This document shows positions 28,082 through 36,282 of a stretch of 64,000 nucleotides of DNA, piece after piece. Position 1 is the stretch's first letter. The number at the start of each line of letters is the position of its first letter. This DNA is from Agrobacterium arsenijevicii (GTDB lineage Bacteria; Pseudomonadota; Alphaproteobacteria; Rhizobiales; Rhizobiaceae), in NCBI GenBank assembly GCA_000949895.1, contig JWIT01000007.1, forward strand, positions 186,001 to 250,000, read 5' to 3'. A model generated the notes under the pieces. That model searched no databases and was not told the origin of the DNA. It saw only the letters and a list, made by a program, of their open reading frames with translations. A program made the translations under genes and the position numbers.

Positions 28082-28969
28082 TTAGATCTCCGTGGCGATG
28101 GCGGCATCGCCGTTGGTCTTCTTGGCCCCGCGCCCGGCGCCACGCCCTTCCAGCGCCACCTTGGCGATGATGGTGATGACGGCGAGCAGAGCGAGGATGG
28201 AGGCCGACGCAAAGGCGCCCGCCGTCTGGTAATCGTGATAAAGCAGCTCGATATGCAGCGGCAGCGTATTGGTCTGGCCGCGAATATTGCCTGACACGAC
28301 CGATACCGCGCCGAATTCACCCATCACGCGGGCGTTGCACAGCACGACACCGTAAAGCAGCGCCCATTTGATATTCGGCAGCGTCACCGAAAAGAAGGTG
28401 CGCCAGCCGGATGCGCCAAGCGAGGTCGCGGCCTCTTCCAGATCGCGGCCCTGCGCCTGCATCAGTGGGATCAGCTCGCGCGCCACGAAGGGTGCCGTGA
28501 CGAACATCGAGGCGATGACGATGCCGGGAAGCGCAAAGAGGATTTTGATGTTGTGCGCATCGAGGAACGGCCCGAAAAGCCCCTGTAACCCGTAAACGAA
28601 GAGATAGGCGACACCGGCAACGATCGGCGAGATGGAGAAGGGTATCTCGATCAGCACCAGCAGGAAGCGCCGGCCGGGGAAATCGAACTTGGTGATCGCC
28701 CATGCGGCCGCAACGCCGAAGGCAGTATTGATCGGCACGGCGATCAACGCCGTCAGCACCGTCAGCATGATGGCGTGGCGGGTATCGGGGTGCGTGATCG
28801 TGGCTGAGTAAACCTTCCAGCCTTGCGAAAATGCCTCGACACCGATGATAGTGAGGGGAGCGACGACCAGAAACGCGCCGATGACGAGCACGAAAGCAAT
28901 CAGGCTGCGGCGAACCCAGGGTGCATCACCAACGCGTGGCGGCTTGCGGCGGGAAGAAAAGGCACTCAT
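28082..28969 (-). CDS. cysW: Sulfate ABC transporter, permease CysW
   Basis: A 295-residue inner-membrane permease with about six membrane segments. The cytoplasmic permease motif, [15 protein letters not shown], contacts CysA. Its N-terminus carries a basic cytoplasmic stretch before the first helix, typical of CysW rather than CysT. ATG 28969 has AGGAGCTAGAC upstream, and the start lies two bases after the cysT stop. Confidence 0.93.
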   Translation of the reverse strand: MSAFSSRRKPPRVGDAPWVRRSLIAFVLVIGAFLVVAPLTIIGVEAFSQGWKVYSATITHPDTRHAIMLTVLTALIAVPINTAFGVAAAWAITKFDFPGRRFLLVLIEIPFSISPIVAGVAYLFVYGLQGLFGPFLDAHNIKILFALPGIVIASMFVTAPFVARELIPLMQAQGRDLEEAATSLGASGWRTFFSVTLPNIKWALLYGVVLCNARVMGEFGAVSVVSGNIRGQTNTLPLHIELLYHDYQTAGAFASASILALLAVITIIAKVALEGRGAGRGAKKTNGDAAIATEI

Positions 28970-28971
28970 GT

Positions 28972-29814
28972 CTAGCTCCTCACCGTATAACGCAGCGCAC
29001 GCGCCTGCAGGTAATTGGTGACCGCCAGCATCACGAAGGCCGCAATCAGCAGCACGGAAGCGATGGCGGCCGCGGCCTGATAATCATATTCCTCAAGCCG
29101 GATGAAGATCAGCAGTGCGGTGATTTCCGTCGAGAACGGTTGGTTGCCGGCAATAAAGATGATTGCCCCAAACTCGCCGAGGCTGCGTGCGAAGGAGAGC
29201 GAAAGACCGGCCAGCAGCGCCGGCGTCAGAAGCGGCAGGATGACCTTGCGGAAGATTTCGAGATCGGAACCGCCGAGCGATTGCGCCGCCTCTTCCAGTG
29301 CCGGATCGAGATCCTCCAGCACTGGTTGAACGGTACGCACGATGAAGGGCAGGCTGGTAAAGGCCATCGCCACCATGATGCCGAGCGGCGTATAGGCCAC
29401 CTTGATGCCGAGCGGCGCAAGCAGCGAGCCGAACCAGCCATTGCCCGCAAACAGCGTCGTCAACGCAATGCCGGCAACGGCGGTGGGCAGGGCGAAGGGT
29501 AGATCGACAATGGCGTCAACAATGCGCCAGCCGGGAAAACGATAACGCGTCAGCACCCAGGCGAGCGCCAGTCCGAAAATGACGTTGAACAGCGTGGCAG
29601 CCAGCGCGCAGAGCACGGTAACCCGGTAACTGGCGACGGCGCGCGGCGAAGAGATGATGGACCAATATTCGGCAGGCCCGAGGCTTGCCGCCTTGAACAC
29701 TAGCGCTGAAAGCGGCAGAAGCACGATGATGGCGACGTAAGTGAGGGTAACGCCGAGGGACAATTTAAGCCCCGGCAGAACATTCCGCTTCAAACCCCGC
29801 CCCCATTTCATCAT
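28972..29814 (-). CDS. cysT: Sulfate ABC transporter, permease CysT
   Basis: A 280-residue permease, the partner of CysW, with about six membrane helices and the E-E-A-A-Q-S-L-G-G-S-D-L-E-I-F motif that couples to the ATPase. ATG codons at 29814 and 29811 are both possible. No clear ribosome site is visible because a perfect hairpin ends only five bases upstream of 29814, so its translation may depend on melting that stem. Also named cysU. Confidence 0.92.
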   Translation of the reverse strand: MMKWGRGLKRNVLPGLKLSLGVTLTYVAIIVLLPLSALVFKAASLGPAEYWSIISSPRAVASYRVTVLCALAATLFNVIFGLALAWVLTRYRFPGWRIVDAIVDLPFALPTAVAGIALTTLFAGNGWFGSLLAPLGIKVAYTPLGIMVAMAFTSLPFIVRTVQPVLEDLDPALEEAAQSLGGSDLEIFRKVILPLLTPALLAGLSLSFARSLGEFGAIIFIAGNQPFSTEITALLIFIRLEEYDYQAAAAIASVLLIAAFVMLAVTNYLQARALRYTVRS

Positions 29815-29819
29815 AAAGC

Positions 29820-29843
29820 GACCCGGCAGTTTCCCGCCGGGTC
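29820..29843 (-). promoter_or_regulatory. Intercistronic hairpin between sbp and cysT
   Basis: GACCCGGC (29820-29827) and GCCGGGTC (29836-29843) form a perfect 8-bp stem around 8 bases. It lies between the binding-protein gene and the first permease gene and ends five bases before the cysT ATG. The position is equivalent to the hairpin after rhaS, and suggests differential expression of the binding protein. The effect is inferred. Confidence 0.65.
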
Positions 29844-29868
29844 TTTTACCTGTTGTATATCGTCGTGA

Positions 29869-30855
29869 TTAACGGCTGCCGTAGAGCGTATCAAGCGTCG
29901 CGCCGGACGCAAAATGCTCTTTCTGGATTTTATTCCAGCCGCCGAAGACGTCATTGACGTTGACGAGACGAATGGCCGGGAACTTGTCCTTGAACTCGCC
30001 GACTACCTTTTCATTGTGGACGCGATGGCCGAATTCGGCGGCGATGCGCTGCCCCTCTTCCGTGTAGAGGAAATCGAGGTAGCTTTTCGCCAGATCGCGC
30101 GAGCCGCGCTTGTCGACCACCTTGTCCACCACGGCTACCGGGAATTCGGCCAGCAGGCTGACGGAGGGCACGACGCCTTCGACCTTTTCGGCACCATACT
30201 GCTTGGCAATGCCGCGGGTCTCAGCCTCAAAAGTGATCAGCACGTCGCCGATCTCACGTTCCACGAAGGTGGTGGTGGCAGCGCGGCCTCCGGTATCGAA
30301 AACCGGGGTGTTGTCGAAGATTTTCTTGACGAATTCCTGAACCTTCTTCTCGTCGCCGTTGAACTTCTCCTTGGCGTAGGCCGTGGCGGCAAGATAGGTG
30401 TAACGGGCATTACCCGAGGTCTTCGGATTGGGGAAAACCACCTTCACATCGTCACGGGCAAGATCGTCCCAGTCCTTGATGTGCTTGGGGTTGCCGGCGC
30501 GCACGAGGAAGGACGGGAAGGAATAGAACGGCGAGGCGTCGTTCGGGAAATCCTTCTGCCAGTCGGCGGAAACGAAACCCTGCTTCACCAGAAAATCGAC
30601 ATCCGTCACCTGGTTGAAGGTGACGACGTCAGCTTCGAGGCCCTCAACGATGGCACGCGCCTGCTTGGAGGTGCCTGCGTGCGACTGGTCGACAGTGATG
30701 CCCGGATGCAGCTTGATGAAAGCCTCGTTCTCGGCGGCAAAAACCTCACGGGCAACATCGTAGGAGGCATTGAGAATGGTGGTCGGAGACTGCGCCTGCG
30801 CCGCACCTGCAAAAAGAGCGGCAATGGCAGTGCCGATAATAAGAAGACGTTTCAT
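29869..30855 (-). CDS. sbp: Periplasmic sulfate-binding protein
   Basis: A 328-residue periplasmic protein delivering sulfate to the CysTWA importer. The 21-residue signal peptide ends A-A-Q-A. The mature N-terminus, I-L-N-A-S-Y-D-V-A-R-E, is the family signature, and later N-P-K-T-S-G-N-A-R-Y-T and Y-L-D-F-L-Y-T-E-E-G-Q are also typical. GGGGG precedes ATG 30855. It is first in its operon, 173 bases downstream of the hydrolase gene on the same strand, and its leader carries a 7-bp hairpin at 30892-30910. Confidence 0.94.
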   Translation of the reverse strand: MKRLLIIGTAIAALFAGAAQAQSPTTILNASYDVAREVFAAENEAFIKLHPGITVDQSHAGTSKQARAIVEGLEADVVTFNQVTDVDFLVKQGFVSADWQKDFPNDASPFYSFPSFLVRAGNPKHIKDWDDLARDDVKVVFPNPKTSGNARYTYLAATAYAKEKFNGDEKKVQEFVKKIFDNTPVFDTGGRAATTTFVEREIGDVLITFEAETRGIAKQYGAEKVEGVVPSVSLLAEFPVAVVDKVVDKRGSRDLAKSYLDFLYTEEGQRIAAEFGHRVHNEKVVGEFKDKFPAIRLVNVNDVFGGWNKIQKEHFASGATLDTLYGSR

Positions 30856-30891
30856 GAATACCCCCGGAAAATCGAATGGTCCTCAACATAA

Positions 30892-30910
30892 CGGGCGTCG
30901 ACAACGCCCG
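30892..30910 (-). promoter_or_regulatory. Small hairpin in the sbp leader
   Basis: CGGGCGT and ACGCCCG form a perfect 7-bp stem with a 5-base loop about 37 bases upstream of the sbp start. It may end transcription from the upstream hydrolase gene or act in the leader. No known riboswitch pattern was recognised. Confidence 0.4.
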
Positions 30911-31028
30911 CGAGAAACAGCCGTGCTTTACGGGGCTATAGATTGGAAATTTCGCCCAAACAACAGCAATTCAAAAGGTGATGATTTCATATATGGCGGC
31001 AAGCCGGATTTCTTTTGCGTCGCGCAAT

Positions 31029-32120
31029 CTAAAGGCGATGATCGGGAAACAGATTGCCGGAATGCGCCGCGAAGTACGACAGAAGGTCCTCCTCCCGCAC
31101 CTCTTCCAGTCGCGCCGGCTGCCAGCGGGGATTGCGATCCTTGTCGATGAGAGCCGCGCGCACGCCCTCATAAAAATCATGGCCTCGCAATATTTCCGTA
31201 CCGGCTGCAAATTCCCGCTCGAGGCATTCGATGAGGCTGGCGCTTTCCCGACCGAGACGCAGCAGTTTCAAAGTCAGCTTCAGACTGGTGGGAGAGCGTT
31301 TTTTGAGGACCTCCAGGGTCTCGCGTGAAAATGCTTCGTCACGCGCTGAGAGCGCGGCGAAAATCTCCTCCACCGTATCAAAACGGAATGTCGCGTCGAT
31401 GATCTGCCGGTTTGCGGACAGAACCCCCTCGCCGGCATCGACGGCATAGGTTGTGATTGCCGCCTCCACATCTTCGGCATCCACCGCTTGCGACAGGTCG
31501 TACACCAAATCCGCCAAGTGCTCCGAGGAGACGAAATGATCGGCAAAACCGGCATAGATCGCATCGGCGGCAGTAACCGCGTTGCCGGTCAGTCCCAGCC
31601 AGGTGCCGCATTCGCCCGGCGCTTTCGGCAGAAGCCAGGAACCGCCGACGTCAGGGAAATAGCCGATGCTCGTTTCCGGCATGGCGAGCTTCGTCCGCTC
31701 GGTGACGATGCAGTGGCTGCCATGTGCGGAAATTCCGACGCCGCCACCCATGACGATGCCGTCCATCAGCGCCACATAGGGTTTGCCAAAGCGGGCGATA
31801 CGATAATTCAGCGGAAACTCCTCCCGCCAGAACTCAAGCACCTGCGGATCTCCCGCTCTGCCGAGGTCGTGAATGATGCGGACATCGCCGCCGGCGCAGA
31901 GCCCCCTGTCGCCTTCTCCCGTCAGCACCACGCAGGAAATGCCGGGGTCATCCTCGAAATGGTGAAGCGCCTGAAACAGGCCACGAACCATCGGCAATGT
32001 CAGACTGTTGATGGCTTTCGGGCGGTTGAGGCGGATGATACCGGCCCTTCCCTGCCTCTCGACGATGACCTGCGTCTCCGCTTCCGTTGCAAGTTCCAAG
32101 GTCGCCTCCTCCGCTACCAT
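31029..32120 (-). CDS. 3-hydroxyisobutyryl-CoA hydrolase
   Basis: A 363-residue crotonase-superfamily thioesterase of valine degradation, releasing 3-hydroxyisobutyrate from its CoA ester. It is longer than ordinary enoyl-CoA hydratases. It shows L-N-R-P-K-A-I-N-S-L, the oxyanion strand L-C-A-G-G-D-V-R, M-D-G-I-V-M-G-G-G-V-G and the hydrolase-type M-P-E-T-S-I-G-Y-F-P-D-V-G-G. ATG 32120 has no clear ribosome site. A TTG at 32099 has GGAGGAGGCGACC ahead of it and would shorten the protein by seven residues, so the start is uncertain. It may run into sbp transcriptionally. Confidence 0.88.
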   Translation of the reverse strand: MVAEEATLELATEAETQVIVERQGRAGIIRLNRPKAINSLTLPMVRGLFQALHHFEDDPGISCVVLTGEGDRGLCAGGDVRIIHDLGRAGDPQVLEFWREEFPLNYRIARFGKPYVALMDGIVMGGGVGISAHGSHCIVTERTKLAMPETSIGYFPDVGGSWLLPKAPGECGTWLGLTGNAVTAADAIYAGFADHFVSSEHLADLVYDLSQAVDAEDVEAAITTYAVDAGEGVLSANRQIIDATFRFDTVEEIFAALSARDEAFSRETLEVLKKRSPTSLKLTLKLLRLGRESASLIECLEREFAAGTEILRGHDFYEGVRAALIDKDRNPRWQPARLEEVREEDLLSYFAAHSGNLFPDHRL

Positions 32121-32252
32121 TCACCCGTCCATCTTGGCGGCCTTGGCGCGATCACGCAACGTTGATGTTGTCTTCTAGGAACGTCTTTCGTTCAAACCGC
32201 TTTCACCGGCGTAAAATGCCTGAAATCCGCTTTCGCAATGCAGCATGTTTGC

Positions 32253-32281
32253 TTGACGCCCGGAAAATCATGGCATGTAAT
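32253..32281 (+). promoter_or_regulatory. Possible sigma-70-type promoter for the DUF2934 gene
   Basis: TTGACG (32253-32258) and TGTAAT (32276-32281) are spaced by 17 bases, about 100 bases ahead of ATG 32382. The match was made by eye and the -10 is imperfect. Confidence 0.4.
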
Positions 32282-32381
32282 AGGTCGTAGAAATGCCGGC
32301 ATTGATTCCTGTCGAGCGTGTGCCGGACCAAGCGGAATGTCGCCTTCTCAAAGGCGTTGTCAACAGCAACGGGAGACGAGC

Positions 32382-32627
32382 ATGCAGGTTTCGGAACAAG
32401 AGTGGATCAGCAAACGCGCCTATACACTTTGGGAAAAGGAAGGCCATCCCCACGGCCGTGATGCGGACCATTGGCAACAGGCAAAACATGAATTTTCGCT
32501 GCTGAAGACTTCGGAAGCGACGAAACCTGCCCAGCGCAAGAAGACCGCGCCGAAAGCCGTGGAACCGGATGCAGAAGCCCCGGCAAAACCCAAGGCCCGC
32601 GCACGCAAGGCCGCAGCCGCGAAATAA
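32382..32627 (+). CDS. Small DUF2934 protein with a histone-H1-like basic tail
   Basis: An 81-residue cytoplasmic protein. Residues 1 to about 40 are a DUF2934 domain (I-S-K-R-A-Y-T-L-W-E-K-E-G-H-P-H-G-R-D-A-D-H-W), whose function is unknown. The remaining 40 residues are lysine-, alanine- and proline-rich (A-Q-R-K-K-T-A-P-K-A, ending R-A-R-K-A-A-A-A-K), resembling bacterial histone-like tails and possibly nucleic-acid-binding. GGGAGACGAGC precedes ATG 32382; a longer in-frame reading from 32238 lacks family similarity. It is followed by a shared terminator. Confidence 0.75.
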   Translation: MQVSEQEWISKRAYTLWEKEGHPHGRDADHWQQAKHEFSLLKTSEATKPAQRKKTAPKAVEPDAEAPAKPKARARKAAAAK

Positions 32628-32660
32628 AAATCATCTAACAATGATCTGAAGCGGCAAATG

Positions 32661-32691
32661 AAAAGCCCGACGAAATCTCGCCGGGCTTTGT
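32661..32691. terminator. Bidirectional terminator between the DUF2934 and SH3 genes
   Basis: AAAGCCCG and CGGGCTTT pair as an 8-bp stem with a short inner CG extension, flanked by A-rich and T-rich ends. It lies between two converging genes and can serve both. Confidence 0.75.
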
Positions 32692-32695
32692 CTGT

Positions 32696-33526
32696 TTAGC
32701 GCGGATCGCAGCCCGGGTCGCCGATCCGGCATCCACCCTGGAAGTTTTCCGAGGCGGGCGCGCGGCGTGGATCATCCCACTGGCGGCGTTCGGGAGGACG
32801 CTGGCCTTCGTCCCGATTTGGCTGGCGATCGCGATTGCGGTCCCGGTTTTCCTCTTCGACACGGGGGCGGTTTTCCTCACGGCGCGGCCTGTCACCCTGG
32901 TTTCGATCACCCTGGTTTCTGTCGCCCTGGTTCCAGTCGCCGTAACGGCGCTCCCAGCGGCCGTCATTCGGTCCGCCGCTCTGACGCGGATCGCGCGACT
33001 CATCGCGGCGGCCGTCACGCCAATCATCCCGGCGTCCATCCCGCCACTCGTCACGCGGACGCGGGCGATCCCAGTCGCCGCGCGGCGGCGGAGGTGGCGC
33101 ATTCCAGTAACCGCCGGACTGCGACGGGCGGCGCCAGCGGTCGCGCTCGCGGTAAAAATCGCGGTCGCGGTAATAACGGTCCCAATAACGGCCGGATTCG
33201 AAGGTGATCACCGGCACGCCGAGATCGCGGTAATAACGCGGCTCGACATAGACCCGGTTCTGCCGGTAGGTCGTCTCTATATAACGCCCGGCCACCCAGC
33301 CGCGACCGCTCACAAAGGAAACGTCGCACCACGGCGTATCGGACAGGCAGCCATGCACCGTCAATGGTGCTCCAGCCGGGATCACAACAACGGCCGGATA
33401 GGCTGTGCTCGGGCCGGAGCGCATGTTCACATTCGCGGTGGCAAAGCCGCGTGTCGCAGCTTCGGCAAGTGCCGGCGCGGCAAGCATGGCCACCAGCGCA
33501 ATTGCGCCAAACAGTTTTTTCTTCAC
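32696..33526 (-). CDS. Exported SH3-domain protein with a long Arg/Asp/Gly-rich tail
   Basis: A 276-residue protein. The signal peptide ([10 protein letters not shown], cleaved near A-L-A-E-A) is followed by a bacterial SH3 (SH3b) domain at about 28-95 ([13 protein letters not shown], then G-W-V-A-G-R-Y-I). The last ~150 residues are disordered, rich in R, D, Y, G and P, with three to four tandem G-D-R-N-Q units. SH3b domains often bind peptidoglycan or cell-wall peptides. GTG 33526 is preferred over ATG 33544 because GAGGAG lies just ahead of the GTG and the signal peptide then begins normally. It ends C-D-P-R after a cysteine pair. Confidence 0.75.
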   Translation of the reverse strand: MKKKLFGAIALVAMLAAPALAEAATRGFATANVNMRSGPSTAYPAVVVIPAGAPLTVHGCLSDTPWCDVSFVSGRGWVAGRYIETTYRQNRVYVEPRYYRDLGVPVITFESGRYWDRYYRDRDFYRERDRWRRPSQSGGYWNAPPPPPRGDWDRPRPRDEWRDGRRDDWRDGRRDESRDPRQSGGPNDGRWERRYGDWNQGDRNQGDRNQGDRPRREENRPRVEEENRDRNRDRQPNRDEGQRPPERRQWDDPRRAPASENFQGGCRIGDPGCDPR

Positions 33527-33784
33527 TTCTATCTCCTCAAGCAAAAGCCCGCTTTGCCCTTATCGGCATCCATCGCCTTCGATGGACGAGTATGCGTGCC
33601 GCATACTGCCATGGTCGGAAAATACGTGGTGTTCCATGAACGCAGCATGAAACAAATGCAGGCCGGCATTAGTTCCACCTGCGGCAATGAAGCACCCGAC
33701 AATTTGACCGCGGAATGGACCGCCGGTCTTGACTTCGGGGGTCAATCATCCGACTTCAATGCAACAGCAATATGGAGCAGAACC

Positions 33785-34537
33785 ATGAGCGAAACCGCAC
33801 AGACGACCGTCGACCAGAGCGAAGTGGATCGCTTCTCCGCGATGGCTGCGGAATGGTGGAGCCCGACAGGCAAGTTCCGCCCGCTGCACAAGTTCAATCC
33901 GGTGCGGCTCGAATATATCCGCAACCGCATCTGCGACAATTTCGGCCGCGACCCGAAGGCGCATCGTCCGCTGGAAGGGCTGCGCGTGCTGGATATCGGC
34001 TGCGGCGGCGGCCTTCTCTCCGAACCCGTGGCGCGCATGGGCGCGGATGTGGTGGGCGCCGATCCCTCGGAAAAAAATATCGGCATCGCCTCCACCCATG
34101 CGCGTGAAAGCGGCGTCAGCGTCGACTACCGCGCCGTGACCGCCGAACAATTGCTGGAGGCCGGCGAGACCTTCGACGTCGTCCTCAATATGGAAGTGGT
34201 CGAGCATGTGGCCAATGTTGGTCTTTTCGTCACCACCTGCGCGAAAATGGTGCGCCCCGGCGGGCTGATGTTTGCCGCCACCATCAACCGCACGCTGAAA
34301 GCCCGTGCGCTGGCGATCTTCGCCGCTGAAAACGTGCTGCGCTGGCTGCCGCGCGGCACGCATCAATATGAGAAGCTGGTTCGCCCGGAAGAGCTTGAAC
34401 GGCCACTGGTGGCCAGCGGCATGGATATCATCCACCGCACCGGCGTCTTCTACAACGTGTTGCAGGACCGCTGGAACCTCTCGCCCGACATGGAGGTAAA
34501 CTACATGATGCTGGCGAAAAGACCGGTGCAAGAGTAA
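33785..34537 (+). CDS. ubiG: Ubiquinone biosynthesis O-methyltransferase
   Basis: A 250-residue SAM methyltransferase doing both O-methylations of ubiquinone synthesis. Seen are the N-terminal [19 protein letters not shown] motif, the SAM-binding [19 protein letters not shown] and R-G-T-H-Q-Y-E-K. The frame is open to 33353, but upstream residues are unlike the family and overlap the opposite SH3 gene, so ATG 33785 was chosen. It is followed by a palindromic repeat and the convergent DUF1178 gene. Confidence 0.95.
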   Translation: MSETAQTTVDQSEVDRFSAMAAEWWSPTGKFRPLHKFNPVRLEYIRNRICDNFGRDPKAHRPLEGLRVLDIGCGGGLLSEPVARMGADVVGADPSEKNIGIASTHARESGVSVDYRAVTAEQLLEAGETFDVVLNMEVVEHVANVGLFVTTCAKMVRPGGLMFAATINRTLKARALAIFAAENVLRWLPRGTHQYEKLVRPEELERPLVASGMDIIHRTGVFYNVLQDRWNLSPDMEVNYMMLAKRPVQE

Positions 34538-34551
34538 CGCCACCAAATGTC

Positions 34552-34627
34552 CGTCATCCTCGGGCTTGACCCGACCATCCATCACCGCTCGTCAGGATGA
34601 ATCCTCGGGTCAAGCCCGAGGATGACG
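34552..34627. repeat. Dispersed palindromic element, copy 2
   Basis: The outer 22 bases, 34552-34573 and 34606-34627, are perfect inverted copies and are identical to the outer part of the arms at 7948-8020. The inner parts have diverged and the loop is longer (32 bases). It again lies between convergent genes (ubiG and the DUF1178 gene). Confidence 0.8.
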
Positions 34628-34661
34628 CCAAGTATGTAGGTAAGGTTCTAAAAAGGTAAAC

Positions 34662-35090
34662 TCAATTGACGTCGTCAGGTAGCACCGGCAACGGCGCAAT
34701 CTCGATGCCTTCGTCAATCAATGCCTTGACTTCTTGGGCCGAGGCATGGCCGATGATGCCGCGTTCGTCCGCTTCGCCATAGTGGATCTTGCGGGCCTCT
34801 TCGGGAAATTTATCGCCGACATCTTCCGCATTCGCACGAATATTGGCGACCGCCTCGCGGATTTTTGCGAGAGCCTCTTTTTTGGCCGTATCCATGGCAA
34901 GCGTCTGGCGTTCGTCTTTCTTGCGGGAGGTGGAGACCGAAGGCGCCATCAGAAGTTTGGAAACCTGCAGGGAATTGCACACCGGGCAGGACAGCAAGCC
35001 GCGCTGCAACTGATTGTCGAAATCGTCGCTCCCGGAAAACCAGCCTTCAAACTCATGGCCTTTTTCACAGGCCAGCGCATAACGGATCAC
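34662..35090 (-). CDS. DUF1178 protein with an N-terminal zinc-ribbon-like motif
   Basis: A 142-residue cytoplasmic protein of the conserved alphaproteobacterial DUF1178 family, function unknown. A C8/H12 pair and the C-P-V-C motif at 35-38 suggest a small metal-binding ribbon at the N-terminus. The C-terminal part is helical and acidic, ending with I-A-P-L-P. It starts with GTG, overlapping the preceding amidase stop (GTGA, 35087-35090), with AGGAGGT nine bases ahead. It is the last gene of the comF-grxC-amidase run; the order next to ubiG is, as I recall, widely conserved in Rhizobiales. Confidence 0.85.
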   Translation of the reverse strand: MIRYALACEKGHEFEGWFSGSDDFDNQLQRGLLSCPVCNSLQVSKLLMAPSVSTSRKKDERQTLAMDTAKKEALAKIREAVANIRANAEDVGDKFPEEARKIHYGEADERGIIGHASAQEVKALIDEGIEIAPLPVLPDDVN

Positions 35091-35938
35091 GCCGCCTCAC
35101 CTCCTGCAGGAATAACCGTATCCAGCCCGAACTCGCGGGCGTTGCGAAGATTGGGGATTTTTCCACGCGCGGCAGCCACGAGCGACGTGTCGATCTCGGC
35201 GAAAATGATCTCTTCCCCGACACCACCGGCGATCGCCAGAACCTTGCCCCAGGGGTCGATGATGATGGAGTGACCGAAGGTGACACGCCCGTCTTCATGC
35301 AGGCCGGCCTGTGCGGCGGCGATGACAAAAGCGCCGTTTTCAATCGCGCGGGCACGCAGCAGAATTTCCCAGTGGGCTTCCCCCGTCTGGCGGGTGAAGG
35401 CGGCCGGAACCGTCAGAACCTCGGCGCCGGCGAGCGCTTCCGCCCGGAAAAGCTGCGGGAAACGGACATCGTAGCAGATCGCAAAGCCGAATTTCCCCAG
35501 CGGCAGTTCGGCCACGCGGGCAACAGTGCCGGGTTCGTAAGCTGCACTTTCACGCCAGCTCTCGCCATTGTCGAGATCGACATCGAACATGTGGATTTTG
35601 TCATAGCTGCAGATGCGGGAACCATCCGGCGCAAACAGAAATCCGCGATTGGCGATCTTGCCATCCGGGCGGGCAATCGCCGTCGAGCCGACATGGACGT
35701 GAATACCGAGTTCGCGTGCCAGCCGGGCGGCGGTCGCAACGATGATATCGCCGTCGTCGTCACGCAGCTGGGCGCGAAGCGCCTGCCTGTCCTTCTGGAG
35801 AGCGCCGGTCATTTCAGGGGTCTGCACATAGACGGCACCCGCGGCTGCGGCGGCACGTACCAGTCGCTCCATATCGGCAGCGTTTTTCACCGTATCGACG
35901 CCGGAGCGCATCTGAATGGCAGCAGCCTTGAAAATCAT
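35087..35938 (-). CDS. Carbon-nitrogen hydrolase (nitrilase/omega-amidase family)
   Basis: A 283-residue cytoplasmic amidase of the nitrilase superfamily, Nit1/YafV-like. The catalytic triad is present: glutamate about 42 in T-P-E-M-T-G, lysine about 114 in Y-D-K-I-H-M-F-D, and cysteine about 155 in F-A-I-C-Y-D-V-R-F-P. The Y-D-K-I-H-M-F-D-V-D-L motif is typical of the Nit/omega-amidase branch, which clears deaminated glutathione or 2-oxo acid amides. This would suit the grxC neighbour, but the substrate is inferred. GTG 35941 is also in frame; ATG 35938 has GGAGG at better spacing. Confidence 0.87.
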   Translation of the reverse strand: MIFKAAAIQMRSGVDTVKNAADMERLVRAAAAAGAVYVQTPEMTGALQKDRQALRAQLRDDDGDIIVATAARLARELGIHVHVGSTAIARPDGKIANRGFLFAPDGSRICSYDKIHMFDVDLDNGESWRESAAYEPGTVARVAELPLGKFGFAICYDVRFPQLFRAEALAGAEVLTVPAAFTRQTGEAHWEILLRARAIENGAFVIAAAQAGLHEDGRVTFGHSIIIDPWGKVLAIAGGVGEEIIFAEIDTSLVAAARGKIPNLRNAREFGLDTVIPAGGEAA

Positions 35939-35968
35939 CACGTCCTCCGTACCAGAATATCGAGCCGA

Positions 35969-36223
35969 TCAGGCGGCCAGCATAGTGTCGAGTTTGCCGG
36001 CGCGCTCCAGCGCATGCAAATCATCGCAACCGCCGATATGCTCACCGTTGATGAAGATTTGCGGGAAGGTCGTACCGCCGGATTTCTCGATCATTTCCTG
36101 CCGGTATTCCGGCGTCGCCGTTGCATTATATTCGGCATAATCAACACCCTTGCTGTCCAGCAGCGCCTTGGCGCGTGCGCAATAACCACAAAAATCCCGC
36201 GTATAGATCGTAACCGGTGCCAT
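35969..36223 (-). CDS. grxC: Glutaredoxin 3
   Basis: An 84-residue dithiol glutaredoxin. The active-site C-G-Y-C is at residues 12-15, followed by T-F-P-Q-I-F-I with the cis-proline, and the glutathione-binding G-G-C-D-D-L. It reduces disulfides and deglutathionylates proteins using glutathione. ATG 36223 gives the usual length; the frame extends to 36286 but without family sequence. It lies 59 bases after comF and 30 bases before the amidase gene, on the same strand. Confidence 0.95.
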   Translation of the reverse strand: MAPVTIYTRDFCGYCARAKALLDSKGVDYAEYNATATPEYRQEMIEKSGGTTFPQIFINGEHIGGCDDLHALERAGKLDTMLAA

Positions 36224-36282
36224 ATATTTCAAAGCCTCGCAAACGTGCGCTGAAACGCACGATATCCTCATGTCATAAGGCT

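Noticed and set aside
30856..31028. Search for a sulfur-related riboswitch ahead of sbp
   Set aside because: Only a simple 7-bp hairpin is seen; no SAM riboswitch core pattern could be recognised.
33353..33784. In-frame extension of ubiG upstream of 33785
   Set aside because: It overlaps the opposite SH3 gene and has no similarity to UbiG; ATG 33785 starts the normal protein.
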